64,000 nucleotides of DNA from Marthasterias glacialis (GCA_911728455.2 OU452228.1:5828001-5892000); one strand, 5' to 3'. Numbered from the stretch's first letter, positions 47,201 to 60,827 are shown. Numbers and translations: made by a program. Notes: generated by a model from the sequence alone, not told the origin.

Positions 47201-50200
47201 ACTTTGGGAGATAGAGCCGTTGCTAAGTCTTGTTTTCACTCTGTTACAGCTTCGTGTACAAAAGTGCCATTAGACAGGCTTTTGAAGCGCATTCGGAGCA
47301 GCCCCGCTCCCTGGTGGTTTCAAGGTGGAAGATGGCCCTGGCTGGCCGGGAAAACCAGATTTTCGGATGCAGGACTATGGCAGCTACCTGCAGGTACAAA
47401 AAATTTCTCTCTAGCCCCATTATTTCTGGAGTTATTGGCCGTGGCGCTGCCGACTTCTTTTTTCGGCGTTTTTTTTTGCTGGCTTCAGTCCAGCACACAC
47501 GTATAGGGGCCTTTGCTATTGTTGACGTACACACAGCATGGCCTTATGCACTGGACATCCTCGGGGTGTCCTCACTCCGCGGTCCTTGGCATCCTCCCTG
47601 TTTATTCCGCAGCCCAAAGACCGGCATTTCTGGAAAGCCCATGAGCAGGGCTTTCCAACAGTGTCAGACTTTTGACTTTCCCGCCATTACTTTGGGAGAT
47701 AGAGCCGTTGCTAAGTCTTGTTTTCACTCTGTTACAGCTTCGTGTACAAAAGTGCCATTAGACAGGCTTTTGAAGCGCATTCGGAGCAGCCCCGCTCCCT
47801 GGTGGTTTCAAGGTGGAAGAGGGCCCTGGCTGGCCGGGAAAACCAGATTTTCGGATGCAGGACTATGGCAGCTACCTGCAGGTACAAGAAATTTCTCTCT
47901 AGCCCCATTATTTCTGGAGTTATTGGCCGTGGCGCTGCCGACTTCTTTTTTCGGCGTTTTTTTTTGCTGGCTTCAGTCCAGCACACACGTATAGGGGCCT
48001 TTGCTATTGTTGACGTACACACAGCATGGCCGTATGCACTGGACATCCTCGGGGTGTCCTCACTCCGCGGTCCTTGGCATCCTCCCTGTTTATCCCGCAG
48101 CCCCAAGACCGGCATTTCTGGAAAGCCCATGAGCAGGGCTTTCCAACAGTGTCAGACTTGTCACTTTCCCGCCATTACTTTGGGAGATAGAGCCGTTGCT
48201 AAGTCTTGTTTTCACTCTGTTACAGCTTCGTGTACAAAAGTGCCATTAGACAGGCTTTTGAAGCGCATTCGGAGCAGCCCCGCTCCCTGGTGGTTTCAAG
48301 GTGGAAGATGGCCCTGGCTGGCCGGGAAAACCAGATTTTCGGATGCAGGACTATGGCAGCTACCTGCAGGTACAAGAAATTTCTCTCTAGCCCCATTATT
48401 TCTGGAGTTATTGGCCGTGGCGCTGCCGACTTCTTTTTTCGGCGTTTTTTTTTTGCTGGCTTCAGTCCAGCACACACGTATAGGGGCCTTTGCTATTGTT
48501 GACGTACACACAGCATGGCCGTATGCACTGGACATCCTCGGGGTGTCCTCATCCCGCGGTCCTTGGCATCCTCCCTGTTTATTCCGCAGCCCAAAGACCG
48601 GCATTTCTGGAAAGCCCATGAGCAGGGCTTTCCAACAGTGTCAGACTTTTGACTTTCCCGCCATTACTTTGGGAGATAGAGCCGTTGCTAAGTCTTGTTT
48701 TCACTCTGTTACAGCTTCGTGTACAAAAGTGCCATTAGACAGGCTTTTGAAGCGCATTCGGAGCAGCCCCGCTCCCTGGTGGTTTCAAGGTGGAAGATGG
48801 CCCTGGCTGGCCGGGAAAACCAGATTTTCGGATGCAGGACTATGGCAGCTACCTGCAGGTACAAAAAATTTCTCTCTAGCCCCATTATTTCTGGAGTTAT
48901 TGGCCGTGGCGCTGCCGACTTCTTTTTTGGGCGTTTTTTTTTGCTGGCTTCAGTCCAGCACACACGTATAGGGGCCTTTGCTATTGTTGACGTACACACA
49001 GCATGGCCGTATGCACTGGACATCCTCGGGGTGTCCTCACTCCGCGGTCCTTGGCATCCTCCCTGTTTATTCCGCAGCCCAAAGACCGGCATTTCTGGAA
49101 AGCCCATGAGCAGGGCTTTCCAACAGTGTCAGACTTTTGACTTTCCCGCCATTACTTTGGGAGATAGAGCCGTTGCTAAGTCTTGTTTTCACTCTGTTAC
49201 AGCTTCGTGTACAAAAGTGCCATTAGACAGGCTTTTGAAGCGCATTCGGAGCAGCCCCGCTCCCTGGTGGTTTCAAGGTGGAAGATGGCCCTGGCTGGCC
49301 GGGAAAACCAGATTTTCGGATGCAGGACTATGGCAGCTACCTGCAGGTACAAGAAATTTCTCTCTAGCCCCATTATTTCTGGAGTTATTGGCCGTGGCGC
49401 TGCCGACTTCTTTTTTCGGCGTTTTTTTTTGCTGGCTTCAGTCCAGCACACACGTATAGGGGCCTTTGCTATTGTTGACGTACACACAGCATGGCCGTAT
49501 GCACTGGACATCCTCGGGGTGTCCTCATCCCGCGGTCCTTGGCATCCTCCCTGTTTATTCCGCAGCCCAAAGACCGGCATTTCTGGAAAGCCCATGAGCA
49601 GGGCTTTCCAACAGTGTCAGACTTTTGACTTTCCCGCCATTACTTTGGGAGATAGAGCCGTTGCTAAGTCTTGTTTTCACTCTGTTACAGCTTCGTGTAC
49701 AAAAGTGCCATTAGACAGGCTTTTGAAGCGCATTCGGAGCAGCCCCGCTCCCTGGTGGTTTCAAGGTGGAAGATGGCCCTGGCTGGCCGGGAAAACCAGA
49801 TTTTCGGATGCAGGACTATGGCAGCTACCTGCAGGTACAAGAAATTTCTCTCTAGCCCCATTATTTCTGGAGTTATTGGCCGTGGCGCTGCCGACTTCTT
49901 TTTTCGGCGTTTTTTTTTGCTGGCTTCAGTCCAGCACACACGTATAGGGGCCTTTGCTATTGTTGACGTACACACAGCATGGCCGTATGCACTGGACATC
50001 CTCGGGGTGTCCTCACTCCGCGGTCCTTGGCATCCTCCCTGTTTATCCCGCAGCCCCAAGACTGGCATTTCTGGAAAGCCCATGAGCAGGGCTTTCCAAC
50101 AGTGTCAGACTTTTGACTTTCCCGCCATTACTTTGGGAGATAGAGCCGTTGCTAAGTCTTGTTTTCACTCTGTTACAGCTTCGTGTACAAAAGTGCCATT

Positions 50201-50582
50201 AGACAGGCTTTTGAAGCGCATTCGGAGCAGCCCCGCTCCCTGGTGGTTTCAAGGTGGAAGATGGCCCTGGCTGGCCGGGAAAACCAGATTTTCGGATGCA
50301 GGACTATGGCAGCTACCTGCAGGTACAAGAAATTTCTCTCTAGCCCCATTATTTCTGGAGTTATTGGCCGTGGCGCTGCCGACCTCTTTTTTCGGCGTTT
50401 TTTTTTGCTGGCTTCGGTCCAGCACACACGTATAGGGGCCTTTGCTATTGTTGACGTACACACAGCATGGCCGTATGCACTGGACATCCTCGGGGTGTCC
50501 TCACTCCGCGGTCCTTGGCATCCTCCCTGTTTATTCCGCAGCCCAAAGACCGGCATTTCTGGAAAGACCATGAGCAGGGCTT
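44236..50582. repeat. Relatively uniform satellite block, thirteen monomers
   Basis: Units start at 44236, 44725, 45213, 45701, 46190, 46678, 47166, 47654, 48142, 48631, 49119, 49607 and 50095, all 488 or 489 bp. Units with TCATCCCGCGG plus CCAAAGACC (44236, 45701, 46678, 48142, 49119) mix with CTCACTCCGCGG units. Private single changes include ACACATGTAT at about 44567, GCACATTC at about 45334, GCCCACTTC at about 45497, CATGGGCGTATG at about 46562, GAAGAGGGCC at about 47817 and TTTGGGCG at about 48928. I see no clean higher-order period. Confidence 0.83.
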
Positions 50583-53500
50583 TCCAACAGTGTCAGACTT
50601 TTGACTTTCCCGCCATTACTTTGGGAGATAGAGCCGTTGCTAAGTCTTGTTTTCACTCTGTTACAGCTTCGTGTACAAAAGTGCCATTAGACAGGCTTTT
50701 GAAGCGCATTCGGAGCAGCCCCGCTCCCTGGTGGTTTCAAGGTGGAAGATGGCCCTGGCTGGCCGGGAAAACCAGATTTTCGGATGCAGGACTATGGCAG
50801 CTACCTGCAGGTACAAAAAATTTCTCTCTAGCCCCATTATTTCTGGAGTTATTGGCCGTGGCGCTGCCGACTTCTTTTTTCGGCGTTTTTTTTTGCTGGC
50901 TTCAGTCCAGCACACACGTATAGGGGCCTTTGCTATTGTTGACCTTCACACAGCATGGCCGTATGCACTGGACATCCTCGGGGTGTCCTCACTCCGCGGT
51001 CCTTGGCATCCTCCCTGTTTATCCCGCAGCCCCAAGACCGGCATTTCTGGAAAGCCCATGAGCAGGGCTTTCCAACAGTGTCAGACTTGTCACTTTCCCG
51101 CCATTACTTTGGGAGATAAAGCCGTTGCTAAGTCTTGTTTTCACTCTGTCACAGCTTCGTGTACAAAAGTGCCATAAGACAGGCTTTTGAAGCGCATTCG
51201 GAGCAGCCCCGCTCCCTGGTGGTTTCAAGGTGGAAGATGGCCCTGGCTTTCCGGGAAAACCAGATTTTCGGATGCAGGACTATGGCAGCTACCTGCAGGT
51301 ACAAGAAATTTCTCTCTAGCCCCATTATTTCTGGAGTTATTGGCCGTGGCGCTGCCGACTTCTTTTTTCGGCGTTTTTTTTTGCTGGCTTCAGTCCAGCA
51401 CACACGTATAGGGGCCTTTGCTATTGTTGACGTACACACGGCATGGCCGTATGCACTGGACATCCTCGGGGTGTCCTCACTCCGCGGTCCCTGGCATCCT
51501 CCCTGTTTATCCCGCAGCCCCAAGACCGGCATTTCTGGAAAGCCCATGAGCAGGGCTTTCCAACAGTGTCAGACTTTTGACTTTCCCGCCATTACTTTGG
51601 GAGATAGAGCCGTTGCTAAGTCTTGTTTTCACTCTGTTACAGCTTCGTGTACAAAAGTGCCATTAGACAGGCTTTTGAAGCGCATTCGAAGCAGCCCCGC
51701 TCCCTGGTGGTTTCAAGGTGGAAGATGGCCCTGGCTGGCCGGGAAAACCAGATTTTCGGATGCAGGACTATGGCAGCTACCTGCAGGTACAATAAATTTC
51801 TCTCTAGCCCCATTATTTCTGGAGTTATTGGCCGTGGCGCTGCCGACTTCTTTTTTCGGCGTTTTTTTTTGCTGGCTTCAGTCCAGCACACACGTATAGG
51901 GGCCTTTGCTATTGTTGACGTACACACAGCATGGCCGTATGCACTGGACATCCTCGGGGTGTCCTCACTCCGCGGTCCTTGGCATCCTCCCTGTTTATCC
52001 CGCAGCCCCAAGACCGGCATTTCTGGAAAGCCCATGAGCAGGGCTTTCCAACAGTGTCAGACTTTTGACTTTCCCGCCATTACTTTGGGAGATAGAGCCG
52101 TTGCTAAGTCTTGTTTTCACTCTGTCACAGCTTCGTGTACAAAAGTGCCATTAGACAGGCTTTTGAAGCGCATTCGGAGCAGCCCCGCTCCCTGGTGGTT
52201 TCAAGGTAGAAGATGGCCCTGGCTGGCCGGGAAAACCAGATTTTCGGATGCAGGACTATAGCAGCTACCTGCAGGTACAAGAAATTTCTCTCTAGCCCCA
52301 TTATTTCTGGAGTTATTGGCCGTGGCGCTGCCGACTTCTTTTTTCGGCGTCTTTTTTTGCTGGCTTCAGTCCAGCACACACGTATAGGGGCCTTTGCTAT
52401 TGTTGACGTACACACAGCATGGCCGTATGCACTGGACATCCTCGGGGTGTCCTCACTCCGCGGTCCTTGGCATCCTCCCTGTTTATCCCGCAGCCCCAAG
52501 ACCGGCATTTCTGGAAAGCCCATGAGCAGGGCTTTCCAACAGTGTCAGACTTGTCACTTTCCCGCCATTACTTTGGGAGATAAAGCCGTTGCTAAGTCTT
52601 GTTTTCACTCTGTCACAGCTTCGTGTACAAAAGTGCCATAAGACAGGCTTTTGAAGTGCATTCGGAGCAGCCCCGCTCCCTGGTGGTTTCAAGGTGGAAG
52701 ATGGCCCTGGCTTTCCGGGAAAACCAGATTTTCGGATGCAGGACTATGGCAGCTACCTGCAGGTACAAGAAATTTCTCTCTAGCCCCATTATTTCTGGAG
52801 TTATTGGCCGTGGCGCTGCCGACTTCTTTTTTCGGCGTTTTTTTTGCTGGCTTCAGTCCAGCACACACGTATAGGGGCCTTTGCTATTGTTGACGTACAC
52901 ACGGCATGGCCGTATGCACTGGACATCCTCGGGGTGTCCTCACTCCGCGGTCCCTGGCATCCTCCCTGTTTATCCCGCAGCCCCAAGACCGGCATTTCTG
53001 GAAAGCCCATGAGCAGGGCTTTCCAACAGTGTCAGACTTTTGACTTTCCCGCCATTACTTTGGGAGATAGAGCCGTTGCTAAGTCTTGTTTTCACTCTGT
53101 TACAGCTTCGTGTACAAAAGTGCCATTAGACAGGCTTTTGAAGCGCATTCGGAGCAGCCCCGCTCCCTGGTGGTTTCAAGGTGGAAGATGGCCCTGGCTG
53201 GCCGGGAAAACCAGATTTTCGGATGCAGGACTATGGCAGCTACCTGCAGGTACAAGAAATTTCTCTCTAGCCCCATTATTTCTGGAGTTATTGGCCGTGG
53301 CGCTGCCGACTTCTTTTTTCGGCGTTTTTTTTTTGCTGGCTTCAGTCCAGCACACACGTATAGGGGCCTTTGCTATTGTTGACGTACACACAGCATGGCC
53401 GTATGCACTGGACATCCTCGGGGTGTCCTCATCCCGCGGTCCTTGGCATCCTCCCTGTTTATTCCGCAGCCCAAAGACCGGCATTTCTGGAAAGCCCATG

Positions 53501-55462
53501 AGCAGGGCTTTCCAACAGTGTCAGACTTTTGACTTTCCCGCCATTACTTTGGGAGATAGAGCCGTTGCTAAGTCTTGTTTTCACTCTGTTACAGCTTCGT
53601 GTACAAAAGTGCCATTAGACAGGCTTTTGAAGCGCATTCGGAGCAGCCCCGCTCCCTGGTGGTTTCAAGGTGGAAGATGGCCCTGGCTGGCCGGGAAAAC
53701 CAGATTTTCGGATGCAGAACTATGGCAGCTACCTGCAGGTACAAGAAATTTCTCTCTAGCCCCATTATTTCTGGAGTTATTGGCCGTGGCGCTGCCGACT
53801 TCTTTTTTCGGCGTTTTTTTTTGCTGGCTTCAGTCCAGCACACACGTATAGGGGCCTTTGCTATTGTTGACGTACACACAGCATGGCCGTATGCACTGGA
53901 CATCCTCGGGGTGTCCTCACTCCGCGGTCCTTGGCATCCTCCCTGTTTATCCCGCAGCCCCAAGACCGGCATTTCTGGAAAGCCCATGAGCAGGGCTTTC
54001 CAACAGTGTCAGACTTTTGACTTTCCCGCCATTACTTTGGGAGATAAAGCCGTTGCTAAGTCTTGTTTTCACTCTGTCACAGCTTCGTGTACAAAAGTGC
54101 CATAAGACAGGCTTTTGAAGCGCATTCGGAGCAGCCCCGCTCCCTGGTGGTTTCAAGGTGGAAGATGGCCCTGGCTTTCCGGGAAAACCAGATTTTCGGA
54201 TGCAGGACTATGGCAGCTACCTGCAGGTACAAGAAATTTCTCTCTAGCCCCATTATTTCTGGAGTTATTGGCCGTGGCGCTGCCGACTTCTTTTTTCGGC
54301 GTTTTTTTTTGCTGGCTTCAGTCCAGCACACACGTATAGGGGCCTTTGCTATTGTTGACGTACACACGGCATGGCCGTATGCACTGGACATCCTCGGGGT
54401 GTCCTCACTCCGCGGTCCCTGGCATCCTCCCTGTTTATCCCGCAGCCCCAAGACCGGCATTTCTGGAAAGCCCATGAGCAGGGCTTTCCAACAGTGTCAG
54501 ACTTTTGACTTTCCCGCCATTACTTTGGGAGATAGAGCCGTTGCTAAGTCTTGTTTTCACTCTGTCACAGCTTCGTGTACAAAAGTGCCATTAGACAGGC
54601 TTTTGAAGCGCATTCGGAGCAGCCCCGCTCCCTGGTAGTTTCAAGGTGGAAGATGGCCCTGGCTGGCCGGGAAAACCAGATTTTCGGATGCAGGACTATG
54701 GCAGCTACCTGCAGGTACAAGAAATTTCTCTCTAGCCCCATTATTTCTGGAGTTATTGGCCGTGGCGCTGCCGACTTCTTCTTTCGGCGTTTTTTTTTGC
54801 TGGCTTCAGTCCAGCACACACGTATAGGGGCCTTTGCTATTGTTGACGTACACACAGCATGGCCGTATGCACTGGACATCCTCGGGGTGTCCTCACTCCA
54901 CGGTCCTTGGCATCCTCCCTGTTTATCCCGCAGCCCCAAGACCGGCATTTCTGGAAAGCCCATGAGCAGGGCTTTCCAACAGTGTCAGACTTTTGACTTT
55001 CCCGCCATTACTTTGGGAGATAGAGCCGTTGCTAAGTCTTGTTTTCACTCTGTTACAGCTTCGTGTACAAAAGTGCCATTAGACAGGCTTTTGAAGCTCA
55101 TTCGGAGAAGCCCCGCTCCCTGGTAGTTTCAAGGTGGAAGATGGCCCTGGCTGGCCGGGAAAACCAGATTTTCGGATGCAGGACTATGGCAGCTACCTGC
55201 AGGTACAAGAAATTTCTCTCTAGCCCCATTATTTCTGGAGTTATTGGCCGTGGCGCTGCCGACTTCTGTTTTCGGCGTTTTTTTTTGCTGGCTTCAGTCC
55301 AGCACACACGTATAGGGGCCTTTGCTATTGTTGACGTACACACAGCATGGCCGTATGCACTGGACATCCTCGGGGTGTCCTCACTCCGCGGTCCTTGGCA
55401 TCCTCCCTGTTTATCCCGCAGCCCCAAGACCGGCATTTCTGGAAAGCCCATGAGCAGGGCTT
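50583..55462. repeat. Satellite block with a marker monomer every third unit
   Basis: Units start at 50583, 51071, 51559, 52047, 52535, 53022, 53511, 53999, 54487 and 54975. Units at 51071, 52535 and 53999 (each 1464 bp apart) share GATAAAGCC, TGTCACAGC, CATAAGAC, GCTTTCCGGG and ACACGGCATGG. The intervening pairs are not the same as each other, so only the marker is periodic. Private changes include GACCTTCACAC at about 50940, ACAATAAATTTC at about 51788, GCGTCTTTTTTTGC at about 52347 and CATTCGGAGAAG at about 55099. Confidence 0.82.
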
Positions 55463-57414
55463 TCCAACAGTGTCAGACTTTTGACTTTCCCGCCATTACT
55501 TTGGGAGATAGAGCCGTTGCTAAGTCTTGTTTTCAATCTGTCACAGCTTCGTGTACAAAAGTGCCATTAGACAGGCTTTTGAAGCGCATTCGGAGCAGCC
55601 CCGCTCCCTGGTGGTTTCAAGGTGGAAGATGGCCCTGGCTTTCCGGGAAAACCAGATTTTCGGATGCAGGACTATGGCAGCTACCTGCAGGTACAAGAAA
55701 TTTCTCTCTAGCCCCATTATTTCTTGAGTTATTGGCCGTGGCGCTGCCGACTTCTTTTTTCGGCGTTTTTTTTTGCTGGTTTCAGTCCAGCACACACGTA
55801 TAGGGGCCTTTGCTATTGTTGACGTACACACGGCATGGCCGTATGCACTGGACATCCTCGGGGTGTCCTCACTCCGCGGTCCCTGGCATCCTCCCTGTTT
55901 ATCCCGCAGCCCCAAGACCGGCATTTCTGGAAAGCCCATGAGCAGGGCTTTCCAACAGTGTCAGACTTTTGACTTTCCCGCCATTACTTTGGGAGATAGA
56001 GCCGTTGCTAAGTCTTGTTTTCACTCTGTTACAGCTTCGTGTACAAAAGTGCCATTAGACAGGCTTTTGAAGCGCATTCGGAGCAGCCCCGCTCCCTGGT
56101 GGTTTCAAGGTGGAAGATGGCCCTGGCTGGCCGGGAAAACCAGATTTTCGGATGCAGGACTATGGCAGCTACCTGCAGGTACAAGAAATTTCTCTCTAGC
56201 CCCATTATTTCTGGAGTTCTTGGCCCTGGCGCTGCCGACTTCTTTTTTCGGCGTTTTTTTTTGCTGGCTTCAGTCCAGCACACACGTATAGAGGCCTTTG
56301 CTATTGTTGACGTACACACAGCATGGCCGTATGCACTGGACATCCTCGGGGTGTCCTCACTCCGCGGTCCTTGGCATCCTCCCTGTTTATCCCGCAGCCC
56401 CAAGACCGGCATTTCTGGAAAGCCCATGAGCAGGGCTTTCCAACAGTGTCAGACTTTTGACTTTCCCGCCATTACTTTGGGAGATAGAGCCGTTGCTAAG
56501 TCTTGTTTTCACTCTGTCACAGCTTCGTGTACAAAAGTGCCATTAGACAGGCTTTTGAAGCGCATTCGGAGCAGCCCCGCTCCCTGGTGGTTTCAAGGTG
56601 GAAGATGGCCCTGGCTTTCCGGGAAAACCAGATTTTCGGATGCAGGACTATGGCAGCTACCTGCAGGTACAAGAAATTTCTCTCTAGCCCCATTATTTCT
56701 TGAGTTATTGGCCGTGGCGCTGCCGACTTCTTTTTTCGGCGTTTTTTTTTGCTGGTTTCAGTCCAGCACACACGTATAGGGGCCTTTGCTATTGTTGACG
56801 TACACACGGCATGGCCGTATGCACTGGACATCCTCGGGGTGTCCTCACTCCGCGGTCCCTGGCATCCTCCCTGTTTATCCCGCAGCCCCAAGACCGGCAT
56901 TTCTGGAAAGCCCATGAGCAGGGCTTTCCAACAGTGTCAGACTTTTGACTTTCCCGCCATTACTTTGGGAGATAGAGCCGTTGCTAAGTCTTGTTTTCAC
57001 TCTGTTACAGCTTCGTGTACAAAAGTGCCATTAGACAGGCTTTTGAAGCGCATTCGGAGCAGCCCCGCTCCCTGGTGGTTTCAAGGTGGAAGATGGCCCT
57101 GGCTGGCCGGGAAAACCAGATTTTCGGATGCAGGACTATGGCAGCTACCTGCAGGTACAAGAAATTTCTCTCTAGCCCCATTATTTCTGGAGTTCTTGGC
57201 CCTGGCGCTGCCGACTTCTTTTTTCGGCGTTTTTTTTTGCTGGCTTCAGTCCAGCACACACGTATAGAGGCCTTTGCTATTGTTGACGTACACACAGCAT
57301 GGCCGTATGCACTGGACATCCTCGGGGTGTCCTCACTCCACGGTCCTTGGCATCCTCCCTGTTTATCCCGCAGCCCCAAGACCGGCATTTCTGGAAAGCC
57401 CATGAGCAGGGCTT
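55463..57414. repeat. Tandemly duplicated 976-bp dimer
   Basis: Units at 55463 and 55951 are repeated at 56439 and 56927, each dimer exactly 976 bp. The first member has GCTTTCCGGG, ATTTCTTGAG and CTGGTTTCAG. The second has GGAGTTCTTGGCCCTGG and CGTATAGAGG. I noticed two differences between copies: TTTCAATCTG versus TTTCACTCTG in the first member, and CTCCGCGG versus CTCCACGG in the second. The shared private changes make a recent duplication the simplest reading. Confidence 0.9.
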
Positions 57415-58391
57415 TCCAACAGTGTCAGACTTGTCACTTTCCCGCCATTACTTTGGGAGATAGAGCCGTTGCTAAGTCTTGTTTTCACTCTGTTACAGCT
57501 TCGTGTACAAAAGTGCCATTAGACAGGCTTTTGAAGCGCATTCGGAGCAGCCCCGCTCCCTGGTGGTTTCAAGGTGGAAGATGGCCCTAGCTGGCCGAGA
57601 AAACCAGATTTTCGGATGCAGGACTATGGCAGCTACCTGCAGGTACAAGAAATTTCTCTCTAGCCCCATTATTTCTTGAGTTATTGGCCGTGGCGCTGCC
57701 GACTTCTTTTTTCGGCGTTTTTTTTTGCTGGCTTCAGTCCAGCACACACGTATAGGGGCCTTTGCTTTTGTTGACGTACACACAGCATGGCCGTATGCAC
57801 TGGACATCCTCGGGGTGTCCTCACTCCACGGTCCTTGGCATCCTCCCTGTTTATCCCGCAGCCCCAAGACCGGCATTTCTGGAAAGCCCATGAGCAGGGC
57901 TTTCCAACAGTGTCAGATTTGTCACTTTCCCGCCATTACTTTGGGAGATAGAGCCGTTGCTAAGTCTTGTTTTCACTCTGTCACAGCTTCGTGTACAAAA
58001 GTGCCATTAGACAGGCTTTTGAAGCGCATTCGGAGCAGCCCCGCTCCCTGGTGGTTTCAAGGTGGAAGATGGCCCTGGCTGGCCGGGAAAACCAGATTTT
58101 CGGATGCAGGACTATAGCAGCTACCTGCAGGTACAAGAAATTTCTCTCTAGCCCCATTATTTCTGGAGTTATTGGCCGTGGCGCTGCCGACTTCTTTTTT
58201 CGGCGTTTTTTTTTTGCTGGCTTCGGTCCAGCACACACGTATAGGGGCCTTTGCTATTGTTGACGTACACACAGCATGGCCTTTTGCACTGGACATCCTC
58301 GGGGTGTCCTCACTCCGCGGTCCCTGGCATCCTCTCTGTTTATCTCGCAGCCACAAGACCGGCATTTCTGGAAAGCCCATGAGCAGGGCTT
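57415..58391. repeat. Two linking monomers
   Basis: Units start at 57415 and 57903. The first shares ATTTCTTGAG with the dimer upstream and has private CCCTAGCTGGCCGAG and TTGCTTTTGTTG. The second begins with GTCAGATTTGTC and has CTATAGCAGC, GGCCTTTTGC and TCTCGCAGCCACAAG, resembling the first unit of the five-monomer block that follows. Confidence 0.82.
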
Positions 58392-60827
58392 TCCAACAGT
58401 GTCAGACTTTTGACTTTCCCGCCATTACTTTGGGAGATAGAGCCGTTGCTAAGTCTTGTTTTCACTCTGTTACAGCTTCGTGTACAAAAGTGCCATTAGA
58501 CAGGCTTTTGAAGCGCATTCGGAGCAGCCCCGCTCCCTGGTGGTTTCAAGGTGGAAGATGGCCCTGGCTGGCCGGGAAAACCAGATTTTCGGATGCAGGA
58601 CTATAGCAGCTACCTGCAGGTACAAGAAATTTCTCTCTAGCCCCATTATTTCTGGAGTTATTGGCCGTGGCGCTGCCGACCTCTTTTTTCGGCGTTTTTT
58701 TTTGCTGGCTTCGGTCCAGCACACACGTATAGGGGCCTTTGCTATTGTTGACGTACACACAGCATGGCCTTTTGCACTGGACATCCTCGGGGTGTCCTCA
58801 CTCCGCGGTCCCTGGCATCCTCTCTGTTTATCCCGCAGCCACAAGACCGGCATTTCTGGAAAGCCCATGAGCAGGGCTTTCCAACAGTGTCAGACTTGTC
58901 ACTTTCCCGCCATTACTTTGGGAGATAGAGCCGTTGCTAAGTCTTGTTTTCACTCTGTTACAGCTTCGTGTACAAAAGTGCCATTAGACAGGCTTTTGAA
59001 GCGCATTCGGAGCAGCCCCGCTCCCTGGTGGTTTCAAGGTGGAAGATGGCCCTGGCTGGCCGGGAAAACCAGATTTTCGGATGCAGGACTATGGCAGCTA
59101 CCTGCAGGTACAAGAAATTTCTCTCTAGCCCCATTATTTCTGGAGTTATTGGCCGTGGCGCTGCCAACTTCTTTTTTCGGCGTTTTTTTTTTGCTGGCTT
59201 CGGTCCAGCACACACGTAGCGGCCTTTGCTATTGTTGACGTACACACAGCATGGCCTTTTGCACTGGACATCCTCGGGGTGTCCTCATTCCGCGGTCCCT
59301 GGCATCCTCCCTGTTTATCCCGCAGCCCCAAGACCGGCATTTCTGGAAAGCCCATGAGCAGGGCTTTCCAACATTTTAGACTTGTCACTTTCCCGCCATT
59401 ACTTTGGGAGATAGAGCCGTTGCTAAGTCTTGTTTTCACTCTGTTACAGCTTCGTGTACAAAAGTGCCATTAGACAGGCTTTTGAAGCGCATTCGGAGCA
59501 GCCCCGCTCCCTGGTGGTTTGAAGGTGGAAGATGGCCCTGGCTGGCCGGGAAAACCAGATTTTCGGATGCAAGACTATGGCAGCTACCTGCAGGTACAAG
59601 AAATTTCTCTCTAGCCCCATTATTTCTGGAGTTATTGGCCGTGGCGCTGCCGACTTCTTTTTTCGGCGTTTTTTTTTTGCTGGCTTCGGTCCAGCACACA
59701 CGTAGCGGCCTTTGCTATTGTTGACGTACACACAGCATGGCCTTTTGCACTGGACATCCTCGGGGTGTCCTCACTCCGCGGTCCCTGGCATCATCCCTAT
59801 TTATCCCGCAGCCCCAAGACCGGCATTTCTGGAAAGCCCATGAGCAGGGCTTTCCAACAGTGTCAGACTTTTGACTTTCCCGCCATTACGTTGGGAGATA
59901 GAGCCGTTGCTAAGTCTTGTTTTCACTCTGTTACAGCTTCGTGTACAAAAGTGCCATTAGACAGGCTTTTGAAGCGCATTCGGAGCAGCCCCGCTCCCTG
60001 GTGGTTTCAAGGTGGAAGATGGCCCTGGCTGGCCGGGAAAACCAGATTTTCGGATGCAGGACTATGGCAGCTACCTGCAGGTACAAGAAATTTCTCTCTA
60101 GCCCCATTATTTCTGGAGTTATTGGCCGTGGCGCTGCCGACTTCTTTTTTCTGCGTTTTTTTTTGCTGGCTTCGGTCCAGCACACACGTATAGGGGCCTT
60201 TGCTATTGTTGACGTACACACAGCATGGCCGTATGCACTGGACATCCTCGGGGTGTCCTCACTCCGCGGTCCTTGGCATCCTCCCTGTTTATCCTGCAGC
60301 CCCAAGACCGGCATTTCTGGAAAGCCCATGAGCAGGGCTTTCCAACAGTGTGAGACTTGTCACTTTCCCGCCAATACTTGGGAGATAGAGCCGTTGCTCA
60401 GTCTTGTTTTCACTCTGTTACAGCTTCGTGTACAAAAGTGCCATTAGACAGGCTTTTGAAGCGCATTCGGAGCAGCCCCGCTCTCTGGTGGTTTCAAGGT
60501 GGAAGATGGCCCTGGCTGGCCGGGAAAACCAGATTTTCGGATGCAGGACTATAGCAGCTACCTGCAGGTACAAGAAATTTCTCTCTAGCCCCATTATTTC
60601 TGGAGTTATTGGCCGTGGCGCTGCCGACTTCTTTTTTCGGCGTTTTTTTTTGCTGGCTTCGGTCCAGCACACACGTATAGGGGCCTTTGCTATTGTTGAC
60701 GTACACACAGCATGGCCTTTTGCACTGGACATCCTCGGGGTGTCCTCACTCCGCGGTCCCTGGCATCCTCTCTGTTTATCTCGCAGCCAGAAGACCGGCA
60801 TTTCTGGAAAGCCCATGAGCAGGGCTT
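58392..60827. repeat. Five-monomer higher-order repeat, copy 1 (2436 bp)
   Basis: Units start at 58392 (CTATAGCAGC, GACCTCTT, CCACAAG), 58880 (GCCAACTTC, ACGTAGCGG, CTCATTCCGCGG), 59367 (TCCAACATTTTAGAC, GATGCAAGAC), 59853 (ATTACGTTGG, TCCTGCAG) and 60341 (GTGTGAGAC, GCCAATACTTGGG, GCTCAGTC, CCAGAAGACC). All five recur in the same order from 60828. Region A variants such as ACGTAGCGG and GGCCTTTTGC return here after being absent for about 25 kb. Confidence 0.9.
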
